Below, piece after piece: positions 46,741 to 56,103 of a stretch of 64,000 nucleotides of DNA. Positions within the stretch are counted from its first letter, which is position 1. Every line of letters starts with the position of its first letter. The stretch is from Atopobium sp. oral taxon 416 (lineage in GTDB: Bacteria > Actinomycetota > Coriobacteriia > Coriobacteriales > Atopobiaceae), in contig NZ_CP072380.1 of the NCBI RefSeq assembly GCF_018128285.1, positions 2,728,001-2,792,000 on the forward strand. The letters run 5' to 3'. The notes beneath the pieces are model-generated. The model did no database searches. It had not been told where the DNA came from and saw only the letters and a program-made list of their open reading frames with translations. Made by a program: the position numbers and the translations under genes.

Positions 46741-47627
46741 AGTCGTTTTGAGCATGCGGTTCTGGGCAATGATGTCGTAGTACAGCTCGCGCGCTATGTA
46801 TCGCTTGACACATCGTATCGCCTCGAGCTTGGAGTGTCCCTTAGACATCTTGCGGGCCACCTAAGCGCGAGTCCTGTCGTCTATCTGCAGCCTTCCTGGC
46901 GCAGCGATGTGTATTGCGCTGTTCGCTGCCCTGCCAGCGCCCCTGTTGAGCCTGTGGAGTGTCGTGAGCCCCGACGACGCAGGACGCGCTGCTACCCCGC
47001 ACAGCAGAACGACGACTCGCTGCTTGAGCCTCTCCGGATTGTCCCCCACTCTGATCATCAGCTGGGTGGCGCCCTGCGAGCTGACGCACTTCTCCTCGAG
47101 GATGGCCCCGATGGCTGCATCGAGCTCGTCCACCTTATCGTCGAGGTCCTAGTAGCGAGCGGCGAGCGCCTTGAGGGCGATGTGCGTGGGCGAGCGCAGG
47201 GTCGCGCTAGCCGGACGCGCCCGACCTTGATGCAGCGTGACCTGGGGACGAGGCGGGCGGCTGTCATCGCGCACTACTGGTCGCACACGGTGTCGGGAGC
47301 CGAGACAATCAGGGAGCGGATCTGCTCGATTGCGGCCTTATGCGCCATCGCGGCGTCGTCCTTGCCCCTGCTGCGCCTGACCGTGCGGTCGGGGGTGCTC
47401 ACCTCGACGACCTGCACGTGCTCGCGCGAGAGGTGCTTAAAGCAGCTCCGGCACCGTAGGTCCCCGTGCACTCCACACCGAAGCGGGCCACCTCGCCGCC
47501 TCGAGTGGGCCCACGCGAGCATCTCGGCGCACCCCCGCCTGCTCGTCGGGAAGAAGGTACGCTCGACCTCCGTCCCGCCGGTGTCGACGCCAACGTAGAT
47601 GACCCTTTCCACCTCTCCTTGTTGCAT
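46741..47627 (-). pseudogene. IS110-family transposase (element 4), internally deleted and shifted
   Basis: The N-terminal frame from 47627 has VIYVGVDTGGTEVERTFF, then in another frame CGVECTGTYGAGA-like and VVEVSTPDRTVRRSRGKDDA. The C-terminal end reads SKLEAIRCVKRYIARELYYD (near 46770-46840), almost the same as in the remnant at 35.2 kb. The centre is missing or scrambled. It is inactive. Confidence 0.7.
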
Positions 47628-47889
47628 GGGCGACCTTCAACTGCCTACGGCTGAACGATCGCCTCTACCATTTGCCTCTCGATCAGAACAGTAGGGGGAC
47701 GCCTGTCAGCATCAGGCCTCTCTTCGGTCACGGGAGCTGTCAGGGCGAAGGCCCTAGTGGATTTGCGCCCCGGGCATCCGACAGATCACAAAAGCGACAC
47801 CGATCAAGTCGGTTTTGTCATGGGTCAAGGCGCTGGGGGCACGTCCCCCACCAGACTCGCACATCCCGTCGGATAGCGAAGCATCTGGC

Positions 47890-48325
47890 ATCTGCGAGTC
47901 TTACTGTTTTGTCAAGGGTGCTTCGCACCGCTGCGCGGCAGGCCCTGTGACAGACATCTGGCCATGAGGTTAGTTGGCAGCGGTACATGAATCCGCAGGG
48001 ATCTGCAGATTTATGCAGCAAGAATTACAGGTAAATCTCTGACAACATCTGGAGGAAGCTGTGATCACTGTAAGGTTCGAGTCATCTGCGCCGTTGCTTT
48101 GTTGGCACTGGCAACAGTGATCCACACACTAAGATCGCAGGACTCACGGCGGAACCATTAGCCTGTTATAACCAATCCACGTATAACAGAGTGACCGCAT
48201 GCCGGGAACTGTTAAATCAAAATCAGAGCTCTTTCCAGAGGCTGTCAGAGGAAGACAAATGTGGCTTGTCAGGAGAAGAAAATTTTCTAAAATGATCTCT
48301 TGATAACGGTCACTTCAGAACAGTA
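47890..48325 (+). mobile_element. Right-end remnant of the IS1111-like element (second copy)
   Basis: This matches the reverse complement of 38062-38460, including the terminal GGTCACTTC, the hairpin at 47986-48016 and the last codons of the transposase. The rest of the transposase is absent. It shows that the noncoding end is conserved over its full length. Confidence 0.8.
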
Positions 48326-48436
48326 ACTCGTAATTTGACTCTTCAGGCACTCCTGTGGGTGAGAGACGCCATTTTCTCCAGTAGCTAAGCCGCTTTCGCT
48401 GGTATAGGTTTTCGGTTAGGAAGTGGAACACGGATA

Positions 48437-49640
48437 TCAGAACATACGAGATATACCATATCCATCATGTTTCTGTATATTCCGGAATCCATATGCCTTG
48501 CGAACAATCAGCTTGATCTTGTTGTTGGTTGCCTCAATCCTCGCACTGCTCAGCCCCAGTCGGATCGTATTCAGGATATGATCCTTGTGGTGCTTGATCT
48601 TCTCATACAGGTCGTAGAGTGCCGCTATCCTGCTGTGGCTTGCCCACTTGAGCCTGTGTTTAAGGTCGGTTTTTGGCTGTTTGACATTTCCCGATTTTAA
48701 AAGAAGGCGCAAAGACTCCTTCAGACACTATGCTCGCTACAGCTTCAAATCATTTGCCTAAATCATATCAAGGCGGATCTTTTTGTTCTGCGTCAGGGGA
48801 TTTGGCACTTTGCCAGAAAAATAGGCTGATCGCTTGATCGCTGTGGCTTTCTTGCGAGCTGCCTGTACCCTGGAGAAAACCTGATCATTTGCCTTGGGGC
48901 GAGCGTGCTTCTGCGGGTTCTCTGCAACAAGCTGTTTGGCTCTATCACAAAGCAGCACGCCAGCAGTCTTTGCGGACTTCATCCAGCACATCTGTGGCCC
49001 GCTCAACGACATGGGAAGGATCGACACAGCGCTTGCAGAGTGCGCAGGCTCGTTTTGATCCAGCATGCAGCGTCGCCGCTGACAACCCGGATGCTGGCAA
49101 GCTGCTCCTTACTGAGACCTTTGTAGAACTGCTCCAGAGCAGATTTGTCGTAGCCGTCAGCAACCCAGACAACGATAGTGGTGTCGCGGTTTGCGACAAC
49201 CGTAATGTATTTTGTGTCCCTTTGCGCTAGTTGGTCTTATCGATGCCATTGCAAACAAGGTCGTTCGGGCTTTTTGAATATGCAGTTTAACCGTCTGCCA
49301 GCCGATGCGCATGGATGTTGCCACGCCACTTCTGGGCAGCTATTCTGCAAGCCAGCTGACGGTAAGGTCAAACTTCCTTGGTAGAGCATCTTTCTGGGTA
49401 AGCCCAGAGGCACGCCAGCAGTTACCACACTGTGTTTCGGACAGAAAAGCCTGTGGGTAGGACATTCAAACTCTGCCAGGATGGCGCCCCAGTCCAGAGC
49501 ACGCCAGACTTTGGGATTTACCGATGCGCTATCATAGCTAGATCAGTGCCTGTCGCACTACGAACACTCATCCATGCGGATGTGGGTTGCCCCCATCCTG
49601 GTCATTGTAGATGTCGTGAGACTCTACAGCAGTATTTTTG
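48437..49640 (-). pseudogene. ISL3-family transposase, frameshifted
   Basis: The C-terminal frame at 48712-48437 contains LSSARIEATNNKIKLIVRKA and YGFRNIQ, the diagnostic ISL3 end. Upstream frames hold DPSHVVERATDVLDEVRKDC of the DDE domain and MSLSGPQMCW remnants. N-terminal zinc-finger pieces extend to about 49640. GC is below that of the chromosome. It is inactive. Confidence 0.78.
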
Positions 49641-49666
49641 ATGTCGAGCAGTTTTTTACATGAAGT

Positions 49667-49745
49667 ATCAAAGAAGGCCACCTTGTCTTCTGTTTGTTGC
49701 AGTTTTGACGCTGATACTTTACAGAAGCCAGGGTGGCTTTTGCAA
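49667..49745. repeat. Imperfect inverted repeat beside the ISL3 element
   Basis: GGCCACCTTGTCTTCTGT at about 49678 and its near complement ACAGAAGCCAGGGTGGC at about 49722 face each other. They may be an end of the ISL3 element. Confidence 0.45.
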
Positions 49746-49897
49746 TATGTAGTTGTAGTCAGAGGCGGAGTGTGTTACCCACAATCATGCCCGAAGTCTC
49801 CATAATTTTCCCCATATCTTCCTATTTGATATCACAGACAGTACAGTGCAGCCATCAACGGGTGGAGAGACCATCCCCCAACAGAAAGGACACCACA

Positions 49898-50188
49898 ATG
49901 GATCCGAAAGCGTATCTACAGATCACGATGTTTATCGATGCAGACAAGAGGCCAGCCGCAGCAAAAGTCTTCTTCAACTATCTTCAACCCTTCTTGGGCA
50001 AGATCGAAGGCGCACTCACCAAAGAGTTGCTCGCCCACGACGAGGATGTACAGGTCATCCATGGCTTTGACTCGCTTGAGCATGCCAAGGAATACTTGAG
50101 CTCCAATCTCTTTACGAAGCACGTCGCTCCAGTGCTCAAGCCCACCTGGCCGGTTGATCTTGGCATCCGCCTCCACACAGTTACCTAA
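49898..50188 (+). CDS. Small conserved hypothetical protein
   Basis: The ATG at 49898 follows GAAAGGA and gives 96 residues. The sequence alternates strands and helices: YLQITMFIDADKRPAAAKVF, then VIHGFDSLEHAKEYLSSNLF. This is the pattern of ferredoxin-like dimeric alpha/beta barrel (ABM or Dabb) proteins, which may bind small ligands or haem. No key catalytic residue can be named. It is probably a single-gene transcript ahead of the exporter gene. Confidence 0.7.
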   Translation: MDPKAYLQITMFIDADKRPAAAKVFFNYLQPFLGKIEGALTKELLAHDEDVQVIHGFDSLEHAKEYLSSNLFTKHVAPVLKPTWPVDLGIRLHTVT

Positions 50189-50359
50189 GACAAATACTGC
50201 TGAAGCGAGAGACATCAGTATCACTGCGTTCACTCCTCTATATGTAAATCAGTTACCTGTAGATTGTCTACAGCATCGCATCGAGGCTTTTCATGCGCGC
50301 GAGTGATGGTCTATAACCTAACTTCGGTACTGATGATTCATATACAGGGGAGAGATTCT

Positions 50360-51721
50360 GTGGCAGAAAACAACATCACTGCACCTACGACACCGAGTAA
50401 TACACAACACCAGCAACCACACTACATGCCTGTGAAATGGCACGAAACTGTAAAAGAGGGCACCACTCGTGCCAGTGACGCAACCCTTGAGGAACGCTCC
50501 GACATTGTGGGCCGCGTAGGAACCATGATGCTGTCAGTCGGCACCGGCGCTTGGCGCGTAATCGACTCGATGGACACAATTGCCCGTACCCTCTCGATGG
50601 ATTGCGTCGCAGACGTAGGTCTAACCTCCATCAGCTTCACCTGCATGAGTGGTACCCAAAGTCATACCGCAGCGTTCTCCATACCGGCTACTGGCGTCAA
50701 TACCGAGAAATTGCGTCGCCTTGAACATTTTGTCGACGATTTTGCGGTTCATGGGCAGGATATGACTCTGCAGGAGATCCACAGCTCCCTTGACTCAATC
50801 CAACATACCAAGGCGGGCTACACACCGCTCGAAGCAGGCTTATCGTCGGGAGCCGCCTGCGCAGGCTTTACATTTCTGCTCGGTGCAGGTCCCATCGAGA
50901 TGGCTATTGCCTTTATCGGGGCTTTTGTGGGTAACTGGTTCCGCCGTCACCTGATCGACTGGAAGCTTTCCTTGATCCCTAATGTGACGGCAAGCGTAGC
51001 AGCCGCCTGTGTCGTCAGCATCCTGTGCTATATGGCAGCAGAGCAGTTCCTGGGTATTGCTGCAAGCCACGAGGCAGGCTACCTCTGCGCGATGCTTTTC
51101 GTTATCCCCGGCTTTCCCCTCATCACCGGCGGTATCGACTTGGTCAAGTCAAACATGCGCTCCGGGTTGGAACGCCTCGCCTACGCCCTCCTTATTATCA
51201 CCGTCGCCACCTTCACCGGCTGGATCGTGGCACAGTTTTTGAACTTCCATCCTGCGGACTTTATCGGGGTCGACCTCGACCCTATGGCACGCATAGTATT
51301 GCGCCTGATCTGCAGCTTTGTTGGGGTCTTTGGATTCTCCCAGATGTTCAACAGTACACCGAGGATGGCGGCAACCTCAGGAGTTGTGGGGATGATCGCT
51401 AACACCTTACGGCTGGAGCTCGTGGATCTCGCCGGCGCCGCACCTGCTGTGGCAGCCTTCATCGGCGCCCTCTGCGCGGGGCTTCTAGCTTCTCGGGTTC
51501 ACCGCCGGATGCACTATCCAAGAATTGTGGTATCCGTCCCTTCGATCGTTATTATGGTCCCCGGCCTCTACATGTATCGGGCAGTCTATGATCTGGCGAT
51601 CGGCAGCAATGCCGTGGGAGCCACCTGGCTCTTCAATGCCCTCTTTATCGTCCTTGCTTTGCCTTTGGGTCTCATTATCGCCCGTACCCTCACGGACAAG
51701 CGTTTCCGGGTGTGCGACTAG
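50360..51721 (+). CDS. ThrE-like threonine/serine exporter family protein
   Basis: A GTG at 50360, preceded by GGGGAGAGA, gives 453 residues. The N-terminal cytosolic domain (to about residue 165) has the ThrE/DUF1212 pattern, GTGAWRVIDSMDTIARTLSM. Two sets of membrane helices follow: GGIDLVKSNMRSGLERLAYA ends the first and ANTLRLELVDLAGAAPAVAA lies in the second (DUF3815-like). Many bacteria split this protein into YjjP and YjjB; here it is one chain. It would export threonine or serine using the proton gradient. An alternative upstream ATG at 50264 lacks a ribosome site. A good terminator follows. Confidence 0.85.
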   Translation: MAENNITAPTTPSNTQHQQPHYMPVKWHETVKEGTTRASDATLEERSDIVGRVGTMMLSVGTGAWRVIDSMDTIARTLSMDCVADVGLTSISFTCMSGTQSHTAAFSIPATGVNTEKLRRLEHFVDDFAVHGQDMTLQEIHSSLDSIQHTKAGYTPLEAGLSSGAACAGFTFLLGAGPIEMAIAFIGAFVGNWFRRHLIDWKLSLIPNVTASVAAACVVSILCYMAAEQFLGIAASHEAGYLCAMLFVIPGFPLITGGIDLVKSNMRSGLERLAYALLIITVATFTGWIVAQFLNFHPADFIGVDLDPMARIVLRLICSFVGVFGFSQMFNSTPRMAATSGVVGMIANTLRLELVDLAGAAPAVAAFIGALCAGLLASRVHRRMHYPRIVVSVPSIVIMVPGLYMYRAVYDLAIGSNAVGATWLFNALFIVLALPLGLIIARTLTDKRFRVCD

Positions 51722-51740
51722 TCCGTACATACAAAATCAG

Positions 51741-51771
51741 AAGGCGGACCGGGTACAACCCGATCCGCCTT
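51741..51771. terminator. Bidirectional terminator
   Basis: AAGGCGGAcCGGGT pairs with ACCCGaTCCGCCTT around ACA, followed by TCCT. It separates the ThrE-like gene from the converging rubredoxin gene. Confidence 0.85.
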
Positions 51772-51815
51772 CCTCAGGTGTAGCGATACTGCGTTGTTTA
51801 CCGTTGTGGCAGCTA

Positions 51816-51959
51816 CTAGTCGTCAACACGCTCAAACTTGTCGGGGCCTGCGCCGCAGACCGGGCATACAAAGTCAGCCGGGAGTTCCGGGGTGTCAACC
51901 TCTACTTCATAGCCACAGACGGTGCAACGAAACTTATAGGTCTTCTTCTCTTCTGCCAT
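51816..51959 (-). CDS. Rubredoxin-like protein
   Basis: The 47-residue protein has the two iron ligands pairs CTVCGYEVE and [12 protein letters not shown] of rubredoxin. The [20 protein letters not shown] body is slightly shorter than classical 52-residue rubredoxins. It carries a single Fe(Cys)4 centre for one-electron transfer in the cytosol. It lies 63 bases downstream of the flavin-reductase gene, an arrangement like the high-molecular-weight rubredoxins in which both domains are fused. It may help anaerobic oxygen or NO defence. Confidence 0.9.
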   Translation of the reverse strand: MAEEKKTYKFRCTVCGYEVEVDTPELPADFVCPVCGAGPDKFERVDD

Positions 51960-52022
51960 GATGGGTTCCTCTCTATCTTCTTTGTTTCAGCAATGCCTCG
52001 CCATTGCAATCTATACTGTAAC

Positions 52023-52538
52023 CTATTTGTCGTCAGGTAGGAAGGAGGAAGCTTTGGACGGTGTCTTTCCCTTCAGAGTGGAGTGGTAATACTCGTATGT
52101 GAGAAGCGGCGCATCACTGATCACCTGGGTATCCTTGACCTCACCCACAAAAAGCATGTGGGTTCCCACATCAATTTTCTTCACGATTTCGCAACTAAAG
52201 AGCCCTGCCACGCACTCCGTCACATAGGGGTCTCCAAGCTCGGTGCAGTGAGTATCAGACCCACCATACTTGTCGAAGGTCTTCCCTGTGTGAAAGCCGA
52301 AGCGCCCGATGTAGGGCATATCAGCTTCCTGGGTCAGGGTTGCTAGCGCAAAGTGCCCCGAGGCCGCCATGATCTGCTCGGTGTAGTTCTCCTTGTTGAC
52401 GCATGCCATTATCTGAAAAGGGCTTGAGGTCAGCTGCAACCCCGTATTGATCACGCAGCCGCTTTGATGCGTTCCATCGCTTGAGGACACGACGGAGAGT
52501 CCTGAAGAGAAGGTTCTGAATGCCTTGGTATCGATCAT
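52023..52538 (-). CDS. Flavin reductase-like (FMN-binding) protein
   Basis: The 171-residue protein is of the flavin-reductase/DIM6-NTAB family: GLSVVSSSDGTHQSGCVINT and QLTSSPFQIMACVNKENYT, which surround the FMN. The middle has GRFGFHTGKTFDKY and CEIVKKIDVGTHMLFVGEV near the end. With the rubredoxin gene directly after it, it probably forms an NADH-FMN-rubredoxin electron chain. Homologues occur as HrbA in anaerobes. It starts 20 bases downstream of smpB on the same strand. Confidence 0.88.
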   Translation of the reverse strand: MIDTKAFRTFSSGLSVVSSSDGTHQSGCVINTGLQLTSSPFQIMACVNKENYTEQIMAASGHFALATLTQEADMPYIGRFGFHTGKTFDKYGGSDTHCTELGDPYVTECVAGLFSCEIVKKIDVGTHMLFVGEVKDTQVISDAPLLTYEYYHSTLKGKTPSKASSFLPDDK

Positions 52539-52557
52539 GGTTGTGTTCCTTTCTGGT

Positions 52558-53055
52558 CTACAGGCGAACTCTGCGGCTCCGCTGCTTCATCGCGCGCTGG
52601 ATCTCACGGTCACTGTCACGCTTAGCCATATCCGCACGCTTGTCGTAGAGCTTCTTGCCTTTGCCTAAGGCGATCGTCAGCTTGACACGGTTGTGCTCGT
52701 CGAAATACATCTGCAGCGGAACAATCGCGGCGCCCTTGACCCGCAGCTTCTGATCCAGATAGCGGATCTGCCGCTTGTGGAGCAACAGCTTTCTGCGCCG
52801 GTCAGGATCAGGATTCCAAACTCCTCCTCTGAGGTAGGGGTGGATGTGCATCCCATTGAGCCAGACCTCACCGTTGCGAACCACAATAAAGGTATCCGTC
52901 AGCTGTGCGGGGCGCTCACGCAGGCTGCACACCTCTGCTCCGGTCAGCACAATGCCTGCCTCGAAGGTTTCATCGATAAAGTAATTGTGACGGGCGACGC
53001 GGTTTCTCGAGATGATCTGGATCGTATTGTTCTTATTCTTCTTTGGCTTTGCCAC
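52558..53055 (-). CDS. smpB: SsrA-binding protein SmpB
   Basis: The GTG at 53055 gives 165 residues. The SmpB signature is complete: IQIISRNRVARHNYFIDETF, AGIVLTGAEVCSLR and LNGMHIHPY, with a basic tail ending KQRSRRVRL that acts in the ribosome A site. It binds the tRNA-like domain of tmRNA encoded at 45634-46004. The start overlaps the last 23 bases of the TPR gene, and AGAGGGTGAGG precedes it. It is part of the rnr-TPR-smpB run; RNase R degrades the tagged mRNA in the same rescue pathway. Confidence 0.96.
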   Translation of the reverse strand: MAKPKKNKNNTIQIISRNRVARHNYFIDETFEAGIVLTGAEVCSLRERPAQLTDTFIVVRNGEVWLNGMHIHPYLRGGVWNPDPDRRRKLLLHKRQIRYLDQKLRVKGAAIVPLQMYFDEHNRVKLTIALGKGKKLYDKRADMAKRDSDREIQRAMKQRSRRVRL

Positions 53056-53908
53056 GCGCCTCACCCTCTCTCCACTCTTTGTCATTTGCGTGGATCAAGT
53101 CGAGCAATGCTTCACAGTTCTTCGTTCCGATCAGATCACGCGCGCGGATAGTCAATTCAGTTGCCAAATTCTTATTCCCCATCTGGGCCACATCCGATGC
53201 GCACATGAGCAGGCACACTGCAATATCCGCATTGGCACCTGCCGGAATACCTTCTTTGCCCAAGAGCTCTTCGGTCTGCTGATCGTCCACCGAATCCGGA
53301 TCGTGGTCGGTTCCCTTAACTTCCGTGAGCATATCGGTCAGTTTCTCGTCGTCGCCCATATCGAGCCGGCGGGCCGCACGCAGCGCTGCTGCCTGGGTCT
53401 TGGGCTTCTTTTCGGCTGCAAAGTACTCAGAGAAGTTGGCAAAGGCCCGCGCCAAGTGCCGGGCATCGCTGCCCCGGGAAAAGACGGAGTAGCTCAGCGC
53501 GAGGTACTCCTGCATGTTGCCCTTCTCCTTGTTGAGCTCTGCCAAATCGAGCCGAGCCCCACAGTTCATCGGATCCCAGCGGATTGCCTGTTTGAGCGCT
53601 GCCTCTGCGGCGTCGTTGTCCCCTACCTTGAGTGAGGCTATCGCATAGTCAGAGTAGAGCCGCTCAAAAGGCTCACCCACGTCCTTCAGGGTCCGAGGAT
53701 CCTTTTCGACCCGGCGGTATGCCAACCGCTCAAAGATCGTCGGAAAGGCGAACCACTGGGTATCCTCTGTCGTGTGGCAATTGTCCGCGACGTACTCTTC
53801 CGCATCCTCAGCCAGATCGGAAAGTTTCTGCTGTGCTTCTTCGAACTGCCCTCCTGCCATCAGGGATTCCGCATACAGCAGCTCGTCATTCAGATTTGAA
53901 TTTGCCAT
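53033..53908 (-). CDS. TPR-like hypothetical protein
   Basis: The 291-residue soluble protein has helical repeats: SLMAGGQFEEAQQKLSDLAE near the start and YAIASLKVGDNDAAEAALKQ in the middle, with AELNKEKGNMQEYLALSY after. These are degenerate TPR units, a protein-protein binding fold. No enzyme motif is seen. It lies between rnr and smpB and overlaps smpB by 23 bases, so it may belong to the trans-translation or RNA-quality pathway; this is inference. Confidence 0.75.
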   Translation of the reverse strand: MANSNLNDELLYAESLMAGGQFEEAQQKLSDLAEDAEEYVADNCHTTEDTQWFAFPTIFERLAYRRVEKDPRTLKDVGEPFERLYSDYAIASLKVGDNDAAEAALKQAIRWDPMNCGARLDLAELNKEKGNMQEYLALSYSVFSRGSDARHLARAFANFSEYFAAEKKPKTQAAALRAARRLDMGDDEKLTDMLTEVKGTDHDPDSVDDQQTEELLGKEGIPAGANADIAVCLLMCASDVAQMGNKNLATELTIRARDLIGTKNCEALLDLIHANDKEWREGEARGKAKEE

Positions 53909-53976
53909 GCTTCTCTTAACCTATCTGTCAATCGTATCGTTTGATCGCGTAATCACTAATGCTTTGCCGAGAGATC

Positions 53977-56016
53977 CTACCCACGATTGTACCCTTTGAT
54001 GCGAATATGCGGCTGCTTGGCCCGCCTAAACTCGATACGCCCTCTGAGCGTGTCGCAGGCGGCTACCTCAACCATGATCGATTGACCGATCTGGTAGATC
54101 GTACCGGTCTCTCTCCCGATCAGACGCATATGCTTCTCGTCGTATTCAAAGTACTCTTCGCCTAAGCTCCTCACTGGGATCATGCCCTCCGCACAAGTCT
54201 GGTTGAGCATAACAAAGACCCCGAAGCGCTTACATCCGTCGATGATACCGGGAAAGACTTCCCCGATATGCGCAGCGTACAGCTCCGCCATCTTCACCTC
54301 TTCGGAGTCACACGCAGCAGCATCCGCCACGCGCTCCTGGCTCGAGCAATCCGCGCACAGCTGTGGGAGCACTGCAGCAATTGCATGCTGCTCACGGGTA
54401 TTCCGCTTGTGTGCAAGGTATGCCTTCAGAGCCCGGTGCACCGTGTCATCTGCATAGCGACGGATCGGTGAGGTGAAATGGCAGTAGGCAGAGGTGCCCA
54501 ACGCGTAGTGTCCCTCATTGTGCGGCAGATAGATCGCACGCGACTGAGCCCTAAGCAGCAGCGTGGACACCAGGTAGGTGTTCGGCGTCTTCTCCGCTGC
54601 CTTAAGAATCCGCGCCTGCGCTTCAGGTTGCCCGGAGCAGAAGGCATCAATCTGCTTATGCCCCTTGAGCAACCCTAATTCCGTAAAGATCGGGACGAGC
54701 TCCTTCAGATCCTTCTGGGTCGGTTGGGGGTGTACACGGAACGCCGCTGGGGCTTCGGTCCCCGCCAACAGGCGTGCCACCGTTTCATTCGCTAAGAGCA
54801 TCGCCTCTTCCACTAGCGAAGTAGCCGGTGTCTTGGAGCGGATGAGCACTCCGGTCGGGTGTCCATCCTGATCGAGTTGTACCCGCGCTTCCCGTGAAGG
54901 AAAGTCGAGGGCGCCCCGCTGGGCACGGATCACTGCGCGCTTTTCTGCCACGTGATGTAGCACCCTCAGGCTCTCTGCAACGGTGTCCACATACTCAGGA
55001 CGGCAGTTGAGCTCCTCTGCAGGTCTCTCCCCTGCGAGGAACTCATCCACCTCATCGTAGTTGAGCCTAGCCTTGCTCGAGATGACTGCTTTTGTAGGCT
55101 CTGTACTCTGGACATGGCCGTGGGCGTCCAACTCCAGCTTGACCGCCATTGCGAGTCGGGGTGTGTTGGGCATGAGCGAACAGAGACCATTGCTCAGCTT
55201 TTCAGGCAGCATCGGGATCACCCGGTCCGCCAGATAGACCGAGCAGGTGCGCCGCCTGGCTTCGAGATCGATCGGTGAGTCCCACTTCACGTAGTGCGTG
55301 ACATCGGCGATTGCAACGAGGACCTCATAGCCCCCGTCCTCACGCATACGTCCAAAGACTGCGTCGTCGAAGTCGCGCGCGTGGAGTGGGTCGATCGTCA
55401 CGAAGGTGACCTCCCTGAGATCTTTCCGATCCGGTTCTTGAGTCGCCTCGGCTGTGTCGTCGGCCAGCTTCTCAGCTGCCTGCAGAACACGCTCAGGGAA
55501 CTCATGGGGCAGATCGTAGGAGGCTAAGATGCCTTCGATACCCATATCGAGATCTTCTGCAGCTCCGATGCGGCGCTCAATCGTGGCAGTGCCGGAGTTT
55601 AGGCGAGTAGGATACTCGAGGATGCGGCCCTCGACCACATCGTCTTCCTGCACGTGGTATCTCTCAGCCGAGGTATCTTCAGGCACGATAAAGAAATCGT
55701 GGCGAAGGCGGGCATCGAGCGGCACCAGCACCCCTAAGGGGCCCGCCTTCTCGTAGCGGGCCAAAAAGGTCTTAGTCGCACGTTCAACGACGCTCTGCAC
55801 CACTGCGAGCGTCTGTCCGACATGCGTGTGGATGAGCGAGATCGCTACCGTATCCCCGCTCATAGCCTCCCGGAGCCCCTTACGGGCTACCGTGAAGCTG
55901 CCTTCCTGGGTAGAGACGACCGCGGTACCATTGCCCTCGACCCTAAGTGTACCGCTCAGGGTCGGATGGTTTCTCCGACGCTTGTGACGCGGATATTTTC
56001 TTTTCTTCCGGCCCAT
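53977..56016 (-). CDS. rnr: Ribonuclease R
   Basis: The 679-residue protein starts with a basic stretch (GRKKRKYPRHKRRR), followed by cold-shock OB domains. The RNB catalytic core has TIDPLHARDFDDAV, with the aspartates that bind magnesium, then FTSPIRRYADDTVHRALKAY. The C-terminal S1 domain is GIIDGCKRFGVFVMLNQTCA. It degrades structured RNA from the 3' end and works with tmRNA-SmpB on broken mRNA. The lysine tail of E. coli RNase R is absent. It is encoded after a terminator that ends the ftsEX transcript. Confidence 0.95.
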   Translation of the reverse strand: MGRKKRKYPRHKRRRNHPTLSGTLRVEGNGTAVVSTQEGSFTVARKGLREAMSGDTVAISLIHTHVGQTLAVVQSVVERATKTFLARYEKAGPLGVLVPLDARLRHDFFIVPEDTSAERYHVQEDDVVEGRILEYPTRLNSGTATIERRIGAAEDLDMGIEGILASYDLPHEFPERVLQAAEKLADDTAEATQEPDRKDLREVTFVTIDPLHARDFDDAVFGRMREDGGYEVLVAIADVTHYVKWDSPIDLEARRRTCSVYLADRVIPMLPEKLSNGLCSLMPNTPRLAMAVKLELDAHGHVQSTEPTKAVISSKARLNYDEVDEFLAGERPAEELNCRPEYVDTVAESLRVLHHVAEKRAVIRAQRGALDFPSREARVQLDQDGHPTGVLIRSKTPATSLVEEAMLLANETVARLLAGTEAPAAFRVHPQPTQKDLKELVPIFTELGLLKGHKQIDAFCSGQPEAQARILKAAEKTPNTYLVSTLLLRAQSRAIYLPHNEGHYALGTSAYCHFTSPIRRYADDTVHRALKAYLAHKRNTREQHAIAAVLPQLCADCSSQERVADAAACDSEEVKMAELYAAHIGEVFPGIIDGCKRFGVFVMLNQTCAEGMIPVRSLGEEYFEYDEKHMRLIGRETGTIYQIGQSIMVEVAACDTLRGRIEFRRAKQPHIRIKGYNRG

Positions 56017-56035
56017 GGCTCATTCCTTCAAGACA

Positions 56036-56068
56036 GAAAAAGGGCAGCGCTTGTGTTCAGCGCCACCC
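56036..56068 (-). terminator. Terminator after ftsX
   Basis: On the minus strand GGGTGGCGC pairs (with two wobbles) with GCGCTGCCC, followed by TTTTTC. It separates ftsEX from rnr. Confidence 0.8.
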
Positions 56069-56103
56069 TCACCATTTAACACTATTGTGCGCAAAGATGC
56101 CGT

